Assembly: GCA_913061275.1 (NCBI GenBank) | Contig: CAJXSR010000001.1 | Span: forward strand, 1 to 64,000 | Length of the DNA: 64,000 nucleotides | Origin: an uncultured Paracoccaceae bacterium | Lineage (GTDB): Bacteria; Pseudomonadota; Alphaproteobacteria; Rhodobacterales; Rhodobacteraceae | Direction of reading: 5' to 3' | Shown: positions 46,499-57,155 of the stretch, piece by piece | Layout: each line of letters opens with the position of its first letter | Numbering within the stretch: the first letter of the stretch is position 1 | The notes under the pieces: generated by a model | What the model was told of the DNA's origin: nothing | Databases searched by the model: none | The model's input: only the letters and a program-made list of their open reading frames with translations | Position numbers and translations under genes: made by a program

Positions 46499-47611
46499 AT
46501 GAGAACACGCGCCGCTGTTGCCTTAGAAGCTGGAAAACCGCTTGAGGTTATGGAAGTAAACCTTGAAGGCCCAAAAGCGGGCGAGGTTTTAGTAGAGATT
46601 AAAGCCACAGGGCTTTGTCACACGGATGAATTTACCCGTTCTGGTGCTGATCCCGAAGGAATGTTTCCTGCGATTTTGGGTCACGAAGGTGCTGGCGTTG
46701 TTGTTGAATGCGGCCCTGGTGTGAAAAATTTGAAAGTCGGCGATCATGTGATCCCGCTATACACACCTGAATGCCGTGAGTGCGATTATTGTCTGAACCC
46801 AAAAACCAACCTGTGTCAAGCGATCCGCGGCACCCAAGGTCAAGGTTTGATGCCTGACGGCACCAGCCGTTTTTCAATGCTCGATGGCACACCGATCCTG
46901 CATTACATGGGCTGTTCAACTTTTGCCAATCACACAGTTTTACCCGAAATCGCTTTGGCGAAAGTGCGTAAAGACGCACCGTTCGATAAAATTTGCTACA
47001 TCGGTTGCGGTGTGACCACGGGCATTGGCGCAGTGATTAACACGGCCAAAGTTGAAATTGGGTCAACCGCGATTGTGTTTGGTTTAGGTGGCATCGGTTT
47101 GAACGTGGTGCAAGGCTTGCGCCTAGCTGGTGCCGATCAAATCGTAGGTGTAGATCTGAATGACGGCAAAGTTGAAATGGCAACACGGTTTGGCATGACC
47201 GACTTTGTAAACCCTGCAAACGTAAGCGGTGACTTGGTTGAACATCTGGTAGCCTTAACAGGGGGCGGTGGTGATTATACGTTTGACGCAACTGGCAATG
47301 TCGGTGTGATGCGCACTGCATTGGAAACCGCGCACAAAGGTTGGGGCGAAAGTGTTATCATCGGTGTGGCCCCGGCGGGTGCCGAGATTAGCACGCGGCC
47401 ATTTCAGTTGGTAACTGGTCGTGTTTGGCGTGGCACTGCTTTTGGCGGTGCGCGCGGACGCACGGATGTGCCGAAAATCGTAGACTGGTACATGGATGGA
47501 AAAATTGAAATCGATCCAATGATTACCCATAAAATGCCACTGGAAGACATCAACAAAGGTTTTGATTTGATGCACGAAGGGAAATCAATTCGGGCCGTGG
47601 TAGAATTTTAA
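46499..47611 (+). CDS. S-(hydroxymethyl)glutathione dehydrogenase
   Basis: Class III zinc alcohol dehydrogenase (AdhC/FrmA type) that oxidises the glutathione adduct of formaldehyde, a key detoxification and one-carbon step. The 370-residue protein has the catalytic-zinc region GLCHTDEFTRSG and GHEGAG, the structural-zinc cysteines in CRECDYCLNPKTNLC and the NAD loop GLGGIGLNVVQG. GGAGAG precedes the ATG. The usual partner S-formylglutathione hydrolase is not adjacent; a GNAT gene follows immediately. Confidence 0.95.
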   Translation: MRTRAAVALEAGKPLEVMEVNLEGPKAGEVLVEIKATGLCHTDEFTRSGADPEGMFPAILGHEGAGVVVECGPGVKNLKVGDHVIPLYTPECRECDYCLNPKTNLCQAIRGTQGQGLMPDGTSRFSMLDGTPILHYMGCSTFANHTVLPEIALAKVRKDAPFDKICYIGCGVTTGIGAVINTAKVEIGSTAIVFGLGGIGLNVVQGLRLAGADQIVGVDLNDGKVEMATRFGMTDFVNPANVSGDLVEHLVALTGGGGDYTFDATGNVGVMRTALETAHKGWGESVIIGVAPAGAEISTRPFQLVTGRVWRGTAFGGARGRTDVPKIVDWYMDGKIEIDPMITHKMPLEDINKGFDLMHEGKSIRAVVEF

Positions 47612-47613
47612 AA

Positions 47614-48099
47614 CTGACAACAATTCGCAAAGCAGAAAAACAGGATCATCCAGCCATTTGGGCGATCCTGAAACCAATTTTTCGGGCGGGCGAAACCTAT
47701 GCAGTTGAGCCTGACATTTCTAAAGCCAGTGCTGTAGCGTATTGGTGTGGTGGTAATCATACAGCCTTTGTTGCAGAACAAGCGGGCCGTGTTCTGGGCA
47801 CTTACTATATATGTCCTAATACGGGCGGTAATGGCGGGCATATCTGTAATTGTGGGTTTGCCACCTCTGTAGACGCGCAAGGTTTGGGCATTGCGCGTGC
47901 GATGCTAGAACACAGTTTAAAAGTGGCCCCTGAAATGGGGTTTCGCGCGATGCAATTCAATTTTGTCCTGTCATCCAACACCCGTGCTGTGGCGATTTGG
48001 AAAAAATACGGGTTTCAGGTTATCGGGCAAATCCCTGAAGCGTTTAACCACCCTAAAGACGGATTCGTCGATGCATTAGTCATGCACAAAAAGTTATAA
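47614..48099 (+). CDS. GNAT acetyltransferase with non-canonical start
   Basis: From 47614 the frame reads TTIRKAEKQDHPAIWAILKPIFRAGETYAV and continues through the acetyl-CoA loop QGLGIARAM to FRAMQFNFVLSSNTRAVAIWKKYGF and stops at 48099: a complete GNAT domain of about 161 residues. No ATG, GTG or TTG exists in this frame before the domain starts. Candidate initiators are CTG 47614 or ATT 47605, the latter overlapping the upstream dehydrogenase stop. An internal TTG at 47882 would truncate the domain. Either a rare start with coupling, or the start codon was lost. Confidence 0.75.
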   Translation: MTTIRKAEKQDHPAIWAILKPIFRAGETYAVEPDISKASAVAYWCGGNHTAFVAEQAGRVLGTYYICPNTGGNGGHICNCGFATSVDAQGLGIARAMLEHSLKVAPEMGFRAMQFNFVLSSNTRAVAIWKKYGFQVIGQIPEAFNHPKDGFVDALVMHKKL

Positions 48100-48167
48100 A
48101 GATAACGGTTTTGCCTGCTTACACGGCGATGTATGGTAGCTAAATATTATAGGATTAAGGGAATTTA

Positions 48168-49589
48168 ATGGAGCATTATGATTTAATCGTTATCGGCAGT
48201 GGGCCTGCGGGGCGCGCGGCGGCAATTCAAGCCGCCAAGTTACGACGCCGTGTTCTGGTGATTGAACGCAATCCACGCATGGGTGGGGTTTCGGTGCATA
48301 CTGGCACGATCCCGTCAAAGACCTTACGCGAAACAGTTATGAACCTATCGGGCTGGCGTGAGCGCAGTTTTTATGGCCGTTCTTATCGTGCTAAGGAAGA
48401 GATTAAAGCCAGTGATCTAAAAGAGCGTTTGCACAAAACCCTAGATCACGAAGTTGATATTATGGAGCATCAGTTCGCGCGTAACCATGTGGAAAGCATG
48501 ACGGGGGATGCGCGTTTCATTGGTAAGAACGAAGTTGCCGTAGACGTAGCAGGCGATGAAAACTGCCACCTGACTGCCGATCGGTTTCTAATTGCAACGG
48601 GTACCCACACCTATCGCCCCGATTATATTCCCTTTAACAAAACCACAGTTGTGGACGGCGATGATTTATTGGATTTGGATACGATCCCACGCAGTCTGAT
48701 TGTGATCGGTGCTGGTGTGATTGGGGTTGAATATGCCACCATGTTCAGCGCGCTGGATGTGCGGGTGACTTTGGTAGAACCGCGCGATTCGTTTTTGGAT
48801 TTTATCGACAAAACATTGATTGCGGAATTCACCCAGCAAATCCGCACCAATGGTGTTGATATACGCCTTGGCTCTGCGGTTGAAAAAGTTGAAGACAAGG
48901 CTGGATTTGTGGAAATATCGATGGCCAATGGCCGCCATGTACGCGCAGAAATGTTGCTATTTGCAGCTGGGCGTATGGGGAGTACGCAAAGCTTAAACTT
49001 AGAAGCGGCTGGGCTGGAAACAGATAATCGCGGACGCTTAGATGTGAACCGCAAAACCTATCAGACTGATGTGCCACATATCTATGCTGCGGGGGATGTG
49101 ATCGGGCATCCAAGCCTTGCCTCAACTTCGCTACAACAGGGCCGGATTGCAGCTTGTCATGCATTGGAAACACCGACATTGCCAGAAAGCCCATGGTTTC
49201 CTTACGGGGTATATTCGGTGCCTGAAATGTCCACCGTTGGCATGTCCGAGGAAGAGGTGAATGGGCTTGATATCCCTTATGAAGTGGGTGTCGCACGGTT
49301 TTCGGAAACTTCGCGTGGGCATATTATGGGGCTGGATCGTGGGATGTTGAAAATGCTGGTGTCCCTGAAAACCCGGCGTTTGTTGGGTGTACAAATCGTA
49401 GGCGAAGGAGCAACAGAATTGATCCATATCGCGCAGGCGGTTTTGAACCTGAAAGGCACGGTGGATTATTTTGTTGAGAACACATTCAATTACCCTACTT
49501 TGGCCGAGGCCTATAAGGTTGCGGGGTTGGATGCATTCAATCGGATGCCGATCCCTGATGAATTCAAGGTAAAGTCCAAAGAAAAATGA
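48168..49589 (+). CDS. sthA: Soluble pyridine nucleotide transhydrogenase
   Basis: Flavoprotein that balances NADPH and NADH. The 473-residue protein has the FAD loop [12 protein letters not shown], a second nucleotide loop [12 protein letters not shown], the IYAAGDVIG motif and the dimerisation domain. In place of the disulfide pair of lipoamide dehydrogenases it reads [14 protein letters not shown] with no cysteines, as expected for SthA. AAGGGA precedes the ATG. Start of the sthA-yaiI-HAD-cyclodeaminase run, each overlapping or nearly so. Confidence 0.9.
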   Translation: MEHYDLIVIGSGPAGRAAAIQAAKLRRRVLVIERNPRMGGVSVHTGTIPSKTLRETVMNLSGWRERSFYGRSYRAKEEIKASDLKERLHKTLDHEVDIMEHQFARNHVESMTGDARFIGKNEVAVDVAGDENCHLTADRFLIATGTHTYRPDYIPFNKTTVVDGDDLLDLDTIPRSLIVIGAGVIGVEYATMFSALDVRVTLVEPRDSFLDFIDKTLIAEFTQQIRTNGVDIRLGSAVEKVEDKAGFVEISMANGRHVRAEMLLFAAGRMGSTQSLNLEAAGLETDNRGRLDVNRKTYQTDVPHIYAAGDVIGHPSLASTSLQQGRIAACHALETPTLPESPWFPYGVYSVPEMSTVGMSEEEVNGLDIPYEVGVARFSETSRGHIMGLDRGMLKMLVSLKTRRLLGVQIVGEGATELIHIAQAVLNLKGTVDYFVENTFNYPTLAEAYKVAGLDAFNRMPIPDEFKVKSKEK

Positions 49590-50047
49590 CCCGCATTTTC
49601 ATAGACGCTGACGCATGCCCCGTGAAGGATGAAACAGTTCGCGTGGCTGAGCGGCACAAGTTGCAGACCTATATTGTGTCCAACGGTGGTTTGCGACCAA
49701 ACTTGCACCCACTGGTGGAAAATGTGATTGTATCCGATGGGCCTGATGTGGCCGATATGTGGATTGCTGATCGCGCAGGTTTGGGTGATGTGGTGGTGAC
49801 AGGGGATATTCCGTTGGCGGCGAAATGCATTGAAAATGATGCGCAAGTGATCCAGCATAACGGCGAGGTTTTCACTAAGGGTAATATCGGAAATCGTTTG
49901 GCAACACGCGATTTGATGGCCGATTTACGTGCCGCTGATCCGTTTCGCCAAGGTGGTGGTAAGCCGTTTTCAAAGGCGGATAGATCGCGGTTTTTAGATA
50001 TGCTGGAACGCGAAGTTCAGATGGCTAAACGGATGCAGCCTAAATGA
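49586..50047 (+). CDS. YaiI/YqxD family (UPF0178) protein
   Basis: A 153-residue PIN-like-fold protein: [12 protein letters not shown] at the N-terminus, [20 protein letters not shown] in the middle, and [11 protein letters not shown] followed by a C-terminal Lys/Arg-rich stretch. The conserved acids resemble nuclease-type sites but no activity is established for the family. It overlaps sthA and the HAD gene by four bases each. Confidence 0.9.
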   Translation: MTRIFIDADACPVKDETVRVAERHKLQTYIVSNGGLRPNLHPLVENVIVSDGPDVADMWIADRAGLGDVVVTGDIPLAAKCIENDAQVIQHNGEVFTKGNIGNRLATRDLMADLRAADPFRQGGGKPFSKADRSRFLDMLEREVQMAKRMQPK

Positions 50048-50664
50048 TAAAAGCGGTGATATTTGATATTGGTAATGTGCTGATCGAATGGCAACCAGAA
50101 CGGTTTTATGATGCTGCTATTGGCATTGATAAACGCAAAAAAATGTTTGAAGCAGTTAATTTACACGGCATGAACGATGTGGTTGACGGGGGCGGGCCGT
50201 TTCAAGAAACCATTTATGCATGGGCCGAAAAGTACCCAGAATTCCGTGCTGAAATCCGTATGTGGCATGACCATTGGATTGAAATGGCAACGCCTGCGAT
50301 TGATCTATCGTGGGCCAGCCTGCGAGCGTTGCAGGCAAAGGGTATTCCTGTATTTGCCCTGTCCAATTTTGGTATCGACAGCTTTGCTTATGCGCAAACG
50401 AAATACCCCGATCTTGACCTGTTCGATCAACGTTATATCTCGGGTCATATGGGTGTAATCAAGCCTGCCGAACAGATTTACCAGCTGTTGGAAGACGGTT
50501 GCGGGCTGGCACCTGAAACCTTATTATTTACCGATGATCGCCCCGAAAATATTGACGCGGCCAATAATCGGGGGTGGCATACACATCTGTTTCATGGGCC
50601 AAAGGGCTGGGTTGAATGTTTGGTTTCCCACGGATTGTTGGCGCGCTCAGATATAGAAGGATAA
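50044..50664 (+). CDS. HAD-family phosphatase, YihX-like
   Basis: A 206-residue HAD hydrolase with motif [11 protein letters not shown] (the DxGN version typical of YihX-type sugar-phosphate phosphatases), motif II ALSNFG, a conserved Lys in [10 protein letters not shown], and motif [14 protein letters not shown]. Substrate unknown; YihX acts on glucose 1-phosphate. Coupled to yaiI by ATGA and five bases before the next gene. Confidence 0.85.
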   Translation: MIKAVIFDIGNVLIEWQPERFYDAAIGIDKRKKMFEAVNLHGMNDVVDGGGPFQETIYAWAEKYPEFRAEIRMWHDHWIEMATPAIDLSWASLRALQAKGIPVFALSNFGIDSFAYAQTKYPDLDLFDQRYISGHMGVIKPAEQIYQLLEDGCGLAPETLLFTDDRPENIDAANNRGWHTHLFHGPKGWVECLVSHGLLARSDIEG

Positions 50665-50668
50665 GCAC

Positions 50669-51598
50669 ATGACAATACCTTTTATCAGTTTCGATGAGAT
50701 GGATAATATCCTGAATTGGGGTGATGTAACGGATGCAATGTTGGCAGGTCACAACTTGCCAAAAGCTAGTATTTCGGATGGGCTTGTATATCGGGGGGAC
50801 GATACGCTTTTATCACGCTCTGCTTGGATTGATGGGTTAGGTGTGTTGGTGAAAAGCGCAACAATCGTGCCTGAAAATACCGCCAAGGGCATCCCGATGG
50901 TTAATGGCGGGGTAATGTTGTTTGATGATGAAACCGGGCAGTTGGAAGCACTGGTTGATTTTCATCTGGTGACGAAATGGAAAACTGCCGCTGACAGTTT
51001 GCTGGGGGCGAAACGACTGGCGCGGCCTGACAGTAAGAATTTTTTGATTGTTGGTGCGGGAACAGTTTCGCGCAATATGGTTTCGGCCTATGCCAGTGCC
51101 TTTGCAGATGCGCGGTTTATGGTTTGGAACCGCAACCCTGATAATGCGCGCAAGATGGTAGCAGACCTGTCTGACAGTTTTGATATTTTACAGGTTGACG
51201 ATCTGGAAGCGGCTGTAAGGCGCGCTGATATAATTACCTGCGCTACAATGGCGTCAGATCCGGTGATTAAAGGGGCGTGGTTACAGGCGGGTCAACATCT
51301 GAACCTGATCGGTGCGTATCGCCCCGATATGCGTGAGGCCGATGATCTGGCCTTGCAAAGGGCGCGCATTTTTGTCGATAGCCGTGAAACAACGGTCAAT
51401 CATATTGGTGAATTAATATTGCCTATTGCCAGTGGGGTTATTTCAGAAAATGATGTGATTGCAGATTATTATGACATTGCTAAAGGCACATTTGCCAGCA
51501 CGGATAATGCGGAAATAACACTGTTTAAAAACGGTGGCGGGGCGCATCTGGATTTGATGACGGCAAAACTGATTTTGCAAAAATGGCGCGAAGCTTAA
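50669..51598 (+). CDS. Ornithine cyclodeaminase family protein
   Basis: A 309-residue NAD(P)-binding protein of the ornithine cyclodeaminase / mu-crystallin family. The nucleotide loop is LIVGAGTVSRNM (about 127-138), preceded by the substrate-side VKSATIVPEN and VTKWKTAADSLLGA. Family members include ornithine cyclodeaminase, alanine dehydrogenase and ketimine reductases, so the substrate is open. AGAAGGA precedes the ATG. Last gene of the sthA run; it ends four bases into the convergent HemY-domain gene. Confidence 0.85.
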   Translation: MTIPFISFDEMDNILNWGDVTDAMLAGHNLPKASISDGLVYRGDDTLLSRSAWIDGLGVLVKSATIVPENTAKGIPMVNGGVMLFDDETGQLEALVDFHLVTKWKTAADSLLGAKRLARPDSKNFLIVGAGTVSRNMVSAYASAFADARFMVWNRNPDNARKMVADLSDSFDILQVDDLEAAVRRADIITCATMASDPVIKGAWLQAGQHLNLIGAYRPDMREADDLALQRARIFVDSRETTVNHIGELILPIASGVISENDVIADYYDIAKGTFASTDNAEITLFKNGGGAHLDLMTAKLILQKWREA

Positions 51599-53001
51599 TC
51601 CGCTTCTTGTGAGTCGTCTGATACAGTCAAAACACTATCCACAAAAGACAAAGCACCAACTGATTTGGTAACATCATCACTTGCAGGCGGGGTTTTCCAA
51701 TCCATGCTATCAAAAGCTTTGCAATTATCGCATTTAGGCGCCCAGACCTCATGTATTTTATTACATGAATTACAAATCCAACGTGGCCCACGAGAAGCAA
51801 CAAGGGCTTTATTCAACCATCCACGCACAACCTTATCGTCAGCACCATCACCGCGATGAATTGCCGCCATAATAGACAAAGATCGCGCATTTGGCTGTGT
51901 TTCATGCAGGTCACCCAATGCGCGACGCGCGGCAGGAAAATCTTCATCAGCCAATGCCAGTTCAGCCTTTAGCAGGCGTGTTTCAATGCTAGTTGGGTTT
52001 ATTTTGGTTAATGCAGCAAACCGCTTAATACGCTGGGCAGAGGTTTCATCTTCTTCTATGTCAGCAAAAGCGGCTGCAAGGTCAGGGTGCGGGTTGCCAT
52101 TCCATGCTTTTTTAAGACCCTTTGCAGCGGCAGATTTATCGCCTGATGCTATGTGCATTTCAGCGGCTAAAACAGCAGCTGGAATTAATGTTGGCGCAAG
52201 TTTATTAGCGTTTACTGCAGCGGTCTTACCCGCTTCCACATCACCTTTATCCAATAAATCTTTGGCGTTTGCCATACCTAGTATCGCTTCGCGGCGTTTG
52301 CCTACGTCTTTGGGTAAAGTCCCTTTGCGTACTTTTGTTACAAGTGTATCACGTGCGCCAACCCAATCACCCGCATCCGATTGCATATCAAACAGCAGGT
52401 TTTGCGTTTCAACATGCGCTGGATGCAAAGCAAACGCTTTTTGTGCCAGTTTCATAGCTGTTTCAGTATCGCCTTCAGCCAGTTTTTGTTTCATCAAACC
52501 GCGCACGCCCACAAATCGGGTGCGGTCATTTTCAAGCAGTTTTTTGTAATACTTCAATGCTTTTTTAGTGTCGCCAGTCATTTCAGCCGCTTGTGCATTA
52601 ACCAGATTAGTCAACTCTGGACGGCCCAGCATTTTTTCTGCTTTTGATACTTGTGCAAGTGCATTTCTACCCTCACCCGCAGCCAAAGACACCATACCAT
52701 CGGCAAGCGCATCAAAGCCATTTTTCTCACGATTGTTATGAAAGTAACGGGAAATCGCAGTTTCATCCCCGTTGAAAAATCTGAAAACCGCGAATAGCAA
52801 GCCCATAACAATGGTAAATATCCATATTGAAATAAGCAGAAATGTTATACCTATTACAGCCATTAACGGGCTAAAGCTATATTCCATTGATGCAACGGAT
52901 ATGCGCACTTCGCCGCCAGTTTCAATTACAAACGCAATGCCGAATGTGATTAAGGCAATGGTGCCAATAAACAGAATAATTCGTATGAGTGACCAAATCA
53001 T
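51595..53001 (-). CDS. HemY-domain TPR membrane protein with zinc ribbon
   Basis: A 468-residue inner-membrane protein: two N-terminal hydrophobic segments (about 3-25 and 40-75), a HemY-N region, then tetratricopeptide-type helical repeats (about 110-400), and a C-terminal WICNSCNKIHEVWAPKCDNC, a four-cysteine zinc-ribbon like that of LapB. Despite the name these proteins are not protoporphyrinogen oxidases; they are probably scaffolds. Last of hemD / mitofilin-like / HemY, 12 bases after its neighbour. Confidence 0.85.
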   Translation of the reverse strand: MIWSLIRIILFIGTIALITFGIAFVIETGGEVRISVASMEYSFSPLMAVIGITFLLISIWIFTIVMGLLFAVFRFFNGDETAISRYFHNNREKNGFDALADGMVSLAAGEGRNALAQVSKAEKMLGRPELTNLVNAQAAEMTGDTKKALKYYKKLLENDRTRFVGVRGLMKQKLAEGDTETAMKLAQKAFALHPAHVETQNLLFDMQSDAGDWVGARDTLVTKVRKGTLPKDVGKRREAILGMANAKDLLDKGDVEAGKTAAVNANKLAPTLIPAAVLAAEMHIASGDKSAAAKGLKKAWNGNPHPDLAAAFADIEEDETSAQRIKRFAALTKINPTSIETRLLKAELALADEDFPAARRALGDLHETQPNARSLSIMAAIHRGDGADDKVVRGWLNKALVASRGPRWICNSCNKIHEVWAPKCDNCKAFDSMDWKTPPASDDVTKSVGALSFVDSVLTVSDDSQEAD

Positions 53002-53013
53002 AATCTTGCCCGC

Positions 53014-54237
53014 CTACCTTTGCGCTATCGTTAATTGTTGTTGCAATGATTGCACAGCTAATGTTGCCCCTGCCAGTTTAGCCAATGCAGCTACCCAGTC
53101 AGACATGGTTTTTTTTGCAAGATCGCTAAGGGCGTTTGTTTCAGCCAAAGCCGTCCCTAAATCACGTTCATCAAGTGCGCCTTCAATCCGTGAGAACACC
53201 GCATCCATCGTATCGCCCGCTTGCGGCTCCAATGATCGCGTGCCCACTTGTGATTTAAGAAATGAGGTGAACTTGTTTAAAACACTTTCATCCGCACGTG
53301 CCTTTATATCTGCGCGAATAGCAACGCGTGCCAGTTGTGGTAATTGCTTTTTCAGATCAGACAAAGACGGCGCACCTTGGGTAGCCACAGCTGATAACTC
53401 GGTAGGAATTACAACGCCATTAATACCGCTAAGATGATCCAATGCTTTGGTAAAAGGTTGGCCCGTTTCCAAAGCATCGGTTATTTGAGACAGCGCATTT
53501 GTTGCATTGGCCAACCGCAGCTTGCTTGCAGCATCTTGTTGTACTTCGGTAGCCTGTGCCTGACTTTTGTTTAGGTCTTGTTGTGCTGCAATAATCGCTG
53601 CCAGCTTTTCTTCGAATTGGGTAATGACCTCTTCTGAAACGCTACCCCCTTCAGAGGTTAAGGCTTGGCGTGCGCTGACTTCGGCAATTTCCGACTGAAC
53701 CGCATCAAAGGCGCCTTGAAGGGCCTGAATATTATCCGACAACATCGCAATCGAAGTGCTTAAATCTGCATCTTTTGCATCAAGCTGGTCAAGCAACAGC
53801 TTAACTTGATCTATAGTATCTTGTTGAAGGTTCGCCGTTTCAATTTCTGCAATGCGCAGCTCTAGCTTAGCTTCTACTGTTTCGATTTGTGCAGAAATAT
53901 CCGCCTGAGGCGATAAAAACTCTGCGACAGGTTTCAACCCTGCAGGTAAGACGGGGGCAATTTTTGGGCCAGCCCATAGTGCCACAACAACGCCAACTGT
54001 AAATATAGCCAGAAACCGCAATATACGCGAAGACAGTGAAACATGTTCTTCGTGCTCTAGGTCATATTCTTCGACAATTTCATAATGATCGTCTGAAGTA
54101 TCTTCGCTAGACGCTGCTTCAGATTCAGTTTGTGCTGCTTCTTCGTTATCCGCTTCTGCCAATTCTACCACATCCAAGATTTTTTCATCTTCTGGTGGCA
54201 GTTCCGCTTTAGCTTTATCTGTGTCTTTTTTCGCCAC
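53014..54237 (-). CDS. Mitofilin-like membrane protein
   Basis: A 407-residue protein with a very acidic N-terminus, one membrane segment (about 78-95, RFLAIFTVGVVVALW), a long coiled coil in the periplasm (about 110-250) and a C-terminal mitofilin-like helical domain. Alphaproteobacterial homologues relate to mitochondrial Mic60 and shape inner membranes; the hemD-mitofilin-HemY order is a hallmark of the class. GTG 54237 with AAAGGT before it is preferred over a TTG six codons earlier. Confidence 0.82.
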   Translation of the reverse strand: MAKKDTDKAKAELPPEDEKILDVVELAEADNEEAAQTESEAASSEDTSDDHYEIVEEYDLEHEEHVSLSSRILRFLAIFTVGVVVALWAGPKIAPVLPAGLKPVAEFLSPQADISAQIETVEAKLELRIAEIETANLQQDTIDQVKLLLDQLDAKDADLSTSIAMLSDNIQALQGAFDAVQSEIAEVSARQALTSEGGSVSEEVITQFEEKLAAIIAAQQDLNKSQAQATEVQQDAASKLRLANATNALSQITDALETGQPFTKALDHLSGINGVVIPTELSAVATQGAPSLSDLKKQLPQLARVAIRADIKARADESVLNKFTSFLKSQVGTRSLEPQAGDTMDAVFSRIEGALDERDLGTALAETNALSDLAKKTMSDWVAALAKLAGATLAVQSLQQQLTIAQR

Positions 54238-54302
54238 GGGAATACCTTTTATCAATCGGATTTAATATAAGCCTCTGTTTGCCGATCTTAAAGCCTTTGT
54301 TC

Positions 54303-55010
54303 TTAAATCGGCGAGATTAAGCTGTCTTTTACCAACGCCAATAAACTTACGCGATCAGGCTTGGGGCTAATTTTGATGTTTACCCCTGTTAAATCGTCAA
54401 AAACCGCTGCTATCTTTGGGCTGATGCAAATTATTGTCAGATCATCTGGCTTTAAACCAATAAGCGCCGCTTGCACCCGCTTGGCAATTTCTTGTGACAA
54501 GACAGGTAAAACAACCGAAGATGATTCGATTAGGGTTTTTGCATCCTGTGGCAAAGGTAGGAATATTTGCTGGTATAAAATGATGTCATTGGCAACATAC
54601 CCCATTGCGGTCAATTCTTTCACCAAATCCACACTGACAATTTGCGCCCTTGGGTAGACTATCTGATTATGATGCACAGTTTGCGTTTCATAAAATGAAA
54701 TGAGGTTTTGGGCAGTTTCAAAAATATTTGAAACGGTAAACCCTGCATTTTCAGCTGTTTTTTGCGTGACAGAGCCAACACACAATACTTTTTGCCCTCG
54801 CTGTTTTGTTTGACTAGAATACAACCTGACCGCATTGGATGATGTGAAAATCAGTGTATGGGCATCTGATATTGGGTGTTTCACAGTCAACGGCTTTATC
54901 TGAACCATCGCGGCAAACATCACAGTGTTAGGCGTAGCCAGTTCTGCGACGAAATCAGTTGCCTGACCTTGCGCGCGAACCATCAGTAAAGTTTTTTCCA
55001 TTCTATTCAT
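54303..55010 (-). CDS. hemD: Uroporphyrinogen-III synthase
   Basis: Closes and inverts ring D of hydroxymethylbilane in heme and cobalamin synthesis. A divergent but recognisable HemD of about 235 residues: [12 protein letters not shown] and [19 protein letters not shown] in the first domain, then IVYPRAQIV and ICISPKIA. Start is 55010 or 55001; a longer frame to 55103 would overlap divergent tsaD. It leads the three-gene unit with the mitofilin-like and HemY-domain genes. hemC is not in the window. Confidence 0.8.
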   Translation of the reverse strand: MNRMEKTLLMVRAQGQATDFVAELATPNTVMFAAMVQIKPLTVKHPISDAHTLIFTSSNAVRLYSSQTKQRGQKVLCVGSVTQKTAENAGFTVSNIFETAQNLISFYETQTVHHNQIVYPRAQIVSVDLVKELTAMGYVANDIILYQQIFLPLPQDAKTLIESSSVVLPVLSQEIAKRVQAALIGLKPDDLTIICISPKIAAVFDDLTGVNIKISPKPDRVSLLALVKDSLISPI

Positions 55011-55086
55011 AATGCCGCTGCCATTGCTTGCTTGCAGGTCAGGTGATAACTCGGCTTTAAATGAACATGTAAGGTGCTTTTTGGCA

Positions 55087-56187
55087 ATGTCTGAAACTGT
55101 CACAATATTAGGTTTGGAAAGTAGTTGCGATGATACGGCAGCCTCAGTTCTGCGCCATGTAGCAGGTCAACCTGCACAAATTCTGTCATCTGTTGTGTTT
55201 GACCAAAGCGATCTACATGCAGATTTTGGTGGTGTGGTGCCTGAAATAGCCGCGCGTGCCCATGCTGAACGATTGGATATTTGTGTTGAAGCCGCTTTAA
55301 AAGAAGCGGCAATGAATTTAACCGATATGGATGCGATAGCCGTTACATCTGGGCCGGGGTTGATAGGGGGTGTGCTAAGTGGCGTTATGTGCGCCAAAGG
55401 CTTGGCGGCAGGTTCTGGCAAACCTTTGATAAGTGTTAACCATCTGGCAGGTCACGCACTGACACCGCGTATGACGGATGGCACAGCATTTCCGTATCTG
55501 ATGCTTCTGGTTAGCGGCGGGCATTGCCAGTTTCTGATCGTACACGCAGCCGATAAGTTTACACGATTGGGCGGAACGATTGATGACGCCCCAGGGGAAG
55601 CGTTTGATAAAACCGCTAAACTACTAGGCTTAGGCAACCCTGGTGGGCCTTTGGTAGAAAAAGAAGCTGAAAGAGGTGATGCTAGCCGCTTTAAACTACC
55701 CCGGCCTTTGCTGGATCGTGCGGGGTGCGATATGTCATTTTCAGGCTTGAAAACAGCACTTCGGCGCGCGCGTGATTTGATTGTGGATGAAAAAGGTGGG
55801 CTGACAGTGCAAGATCGTGCTGATCTTTGTGCAGGGTTTCAAGCGGCTGTGGCTGATAGTTTAGTTGAAAAAACCCGAAGGGCCTGTTTGGCTTTTATGG
55901 ACCAGACAAATACACCAACACCTGTGCTTGCTGTTGCAGGCGGGGTTGCTGCAAACACAGTTATTCGAGATGGGTTGCAAGGGCTATGCAAGGCGCAAGG
56001 CTTTGCGTTTTTAGCACCCCCTTTGAAATATTGCACCGATAACGCCGCGATGATTGCATGGGTTGGTGTTGAAAAATATCGTGCAGGGGATTTCAGTACG
56101 ATGGCAATGGCCGCCCGTCCGCGCTGGCCGCTGGATCAAACTGCAAAACCAATGTTAGGGTCGGGTAAAAAAGGGGCCAAGGCATGA
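55087..56187 (+). CDS. tsaD: tRNA N6-adenosine threonylcarbamoyltransferase
   Basis: Catalytic protein of the t6A37 tRNA modification complex, with TsaB and TsaE. The 366-residue ASKHA-fold protein has [11 protein letters not shown] at the N-terminus, the metal histidines in [10 protein letters not shown] (about 115-124) and [16 protein letters not shown] at 55087 is the family's usual start; a longer frame would overlap hemD. Its stop overlaps gpsA (ATGA), beginning tsaD-gpsA-EVE-BKACE. Confidence 0.95.
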   Translation: MSETVTILGLESSCDDTAASVLRHVAGQPAQILSSVVFDQSDLHADFGGVVPEIAARAHAERLDICVEAALKEAAMNLTDMDAIAVTSGPGLIGGVLSGVMCAKGLAAGSGKPLISVNHLAGHALTPRMTDGTAFPYLMLLVSGGHCQFLIVHAADKFTRLGGTIDDAPGEAFDKTAKLLGLGNPGGPLVEKEAERGDASRFKLPRPLLDRAGCDMSFSGLKTALRRARDLIVDEKGGLTVQDRADLCAGFQAAVADSLVEKTRRACLAFMDQTNTPTPVLAVAGGVAANTVIRDGLQGLCKAQGFAFLAPPLKYCTDNAAMIAWVGVEKYRAGDFSTMAMAARPRWPLDQTAKPMLGSGKKGAKA

Positions 56188-57152
56188 GTAATATCGGGGT
56201 GATCGGTGCGGGCGCCTTTGGTACCGCTTTGGCCAGTGTACTGGCAAGTGGTGGGAATACTGTGACGCTTTGGGGGCGGGATGCAGGGCAAATGCAGCGG
56301 ATAGACAAAACGCATCAAACCCCGTACTTGCCTGAAATAACTTTGCCTGACGGGTTAAAGGGAACGTGTGAGTTGTCTGATCTTAATGGGTCAGATGTTG
56401 TGTTGATGGTTGTGCCTGCACAAGTAACACGGTCAGTTTTACAAGCTGAAAACTTTGCCGCGATCAACTGCCCTATCCTAATGTGCGCAAAAGGGATTGA
56501 GCTGAAAAACGGGCTTAACCAAACGGATATTTTGCATGAGGAATTACCGCAATGCGTTACGGGTGCAATCTCTGGCCCGGGCTTTGCTGCTGAGATTGCC
56601 AATGGCAAACCAACGGCACTAACGCTTGGCATAAGGGATGCAGGTCTTGGAATTGAGCTGCAAAAGATACTTTCTACACCTACGATGCGGATGTATTTGT
56701 CTGATGATGTGAAAGGCGTGCAACTGGGCGGCGCGTTGAAAAATGTCTATGCGATTGCTTGTGGTATTGTGCGCGGTGCAGGTTTGGGCGAAAGTGCGCA
56801 AGCGGCTTTGTTGACGCGCGGCTTTGCTGAATTTACAACATTGGCTGCAAAGATGGGTGCAAAACCTGAAACCCTATCAGGCCTGTCTGGCTTTGGTGAT
56901 TTAGTGTTAAGTTGCACATCACCACAATCGCGCAACTACTCTTTTGGGTACCAGGTAGGAACTATTGCTGACTTTGGGCAAACCAAAACCGTAGAAGGTA
57001 TTGCATCAGCATTGGCGGTTGGTGCGCTGGCAGATCAGTATAAAATTGAAATGCCGATTTGCGCTGCCGTGTCCGCCGTATTACAAAAGAAATTATCGGT
57101 TAAGGACGCATTGCGGCAGTTAATGTCTAGGCCGCTGAAACGAGAGGTATAG
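56184..57152 (+). CDS. gpsA: Glycerol-3-phosphate dehydrogenase (NAD(P)+)
   Basis: Makes sn-glycerol 3-phosphate from dihydroxyacetone phosphate for phospholipids, the opposite direction to GlpD. It is 322 residues, with the nucleotide loop [11 protein letters not shown], the catalytic Lys in [11 protein letters not shown] (about 191) and [12 protein letters not shown]. Coupled to tsaD by four bases. Confidence 0.96.
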   Translation: MSNIGVIGAGAFGTALASVLASGGNTVTLWGRDAGQMQRIDKTHQTPYLPEITLPDGLKGTCELSDLNGSDVVLMVVPAQVTRSVLQAENFAAINCPILMCAKGIELKNGLNQTDILHEELPQCVTGAISGPGFAAEIANGKPTALTLGIRDAGLGIELQKILSTPTMRMYLSDDVKGVQLGGALKNVYAIACGIVRGAGLGESAQAALLTRGFAEFTTLAAKMGAKPETLSGLSGFGDLVLSCTSPQSRNYSFGYQVGTIADFGQTKTVEGIASALAVGALADQYKIEMPICAAVSAVLQKKLSVKDALRQLMSRPLKREV

Positions 57153-57155
57153 CAG

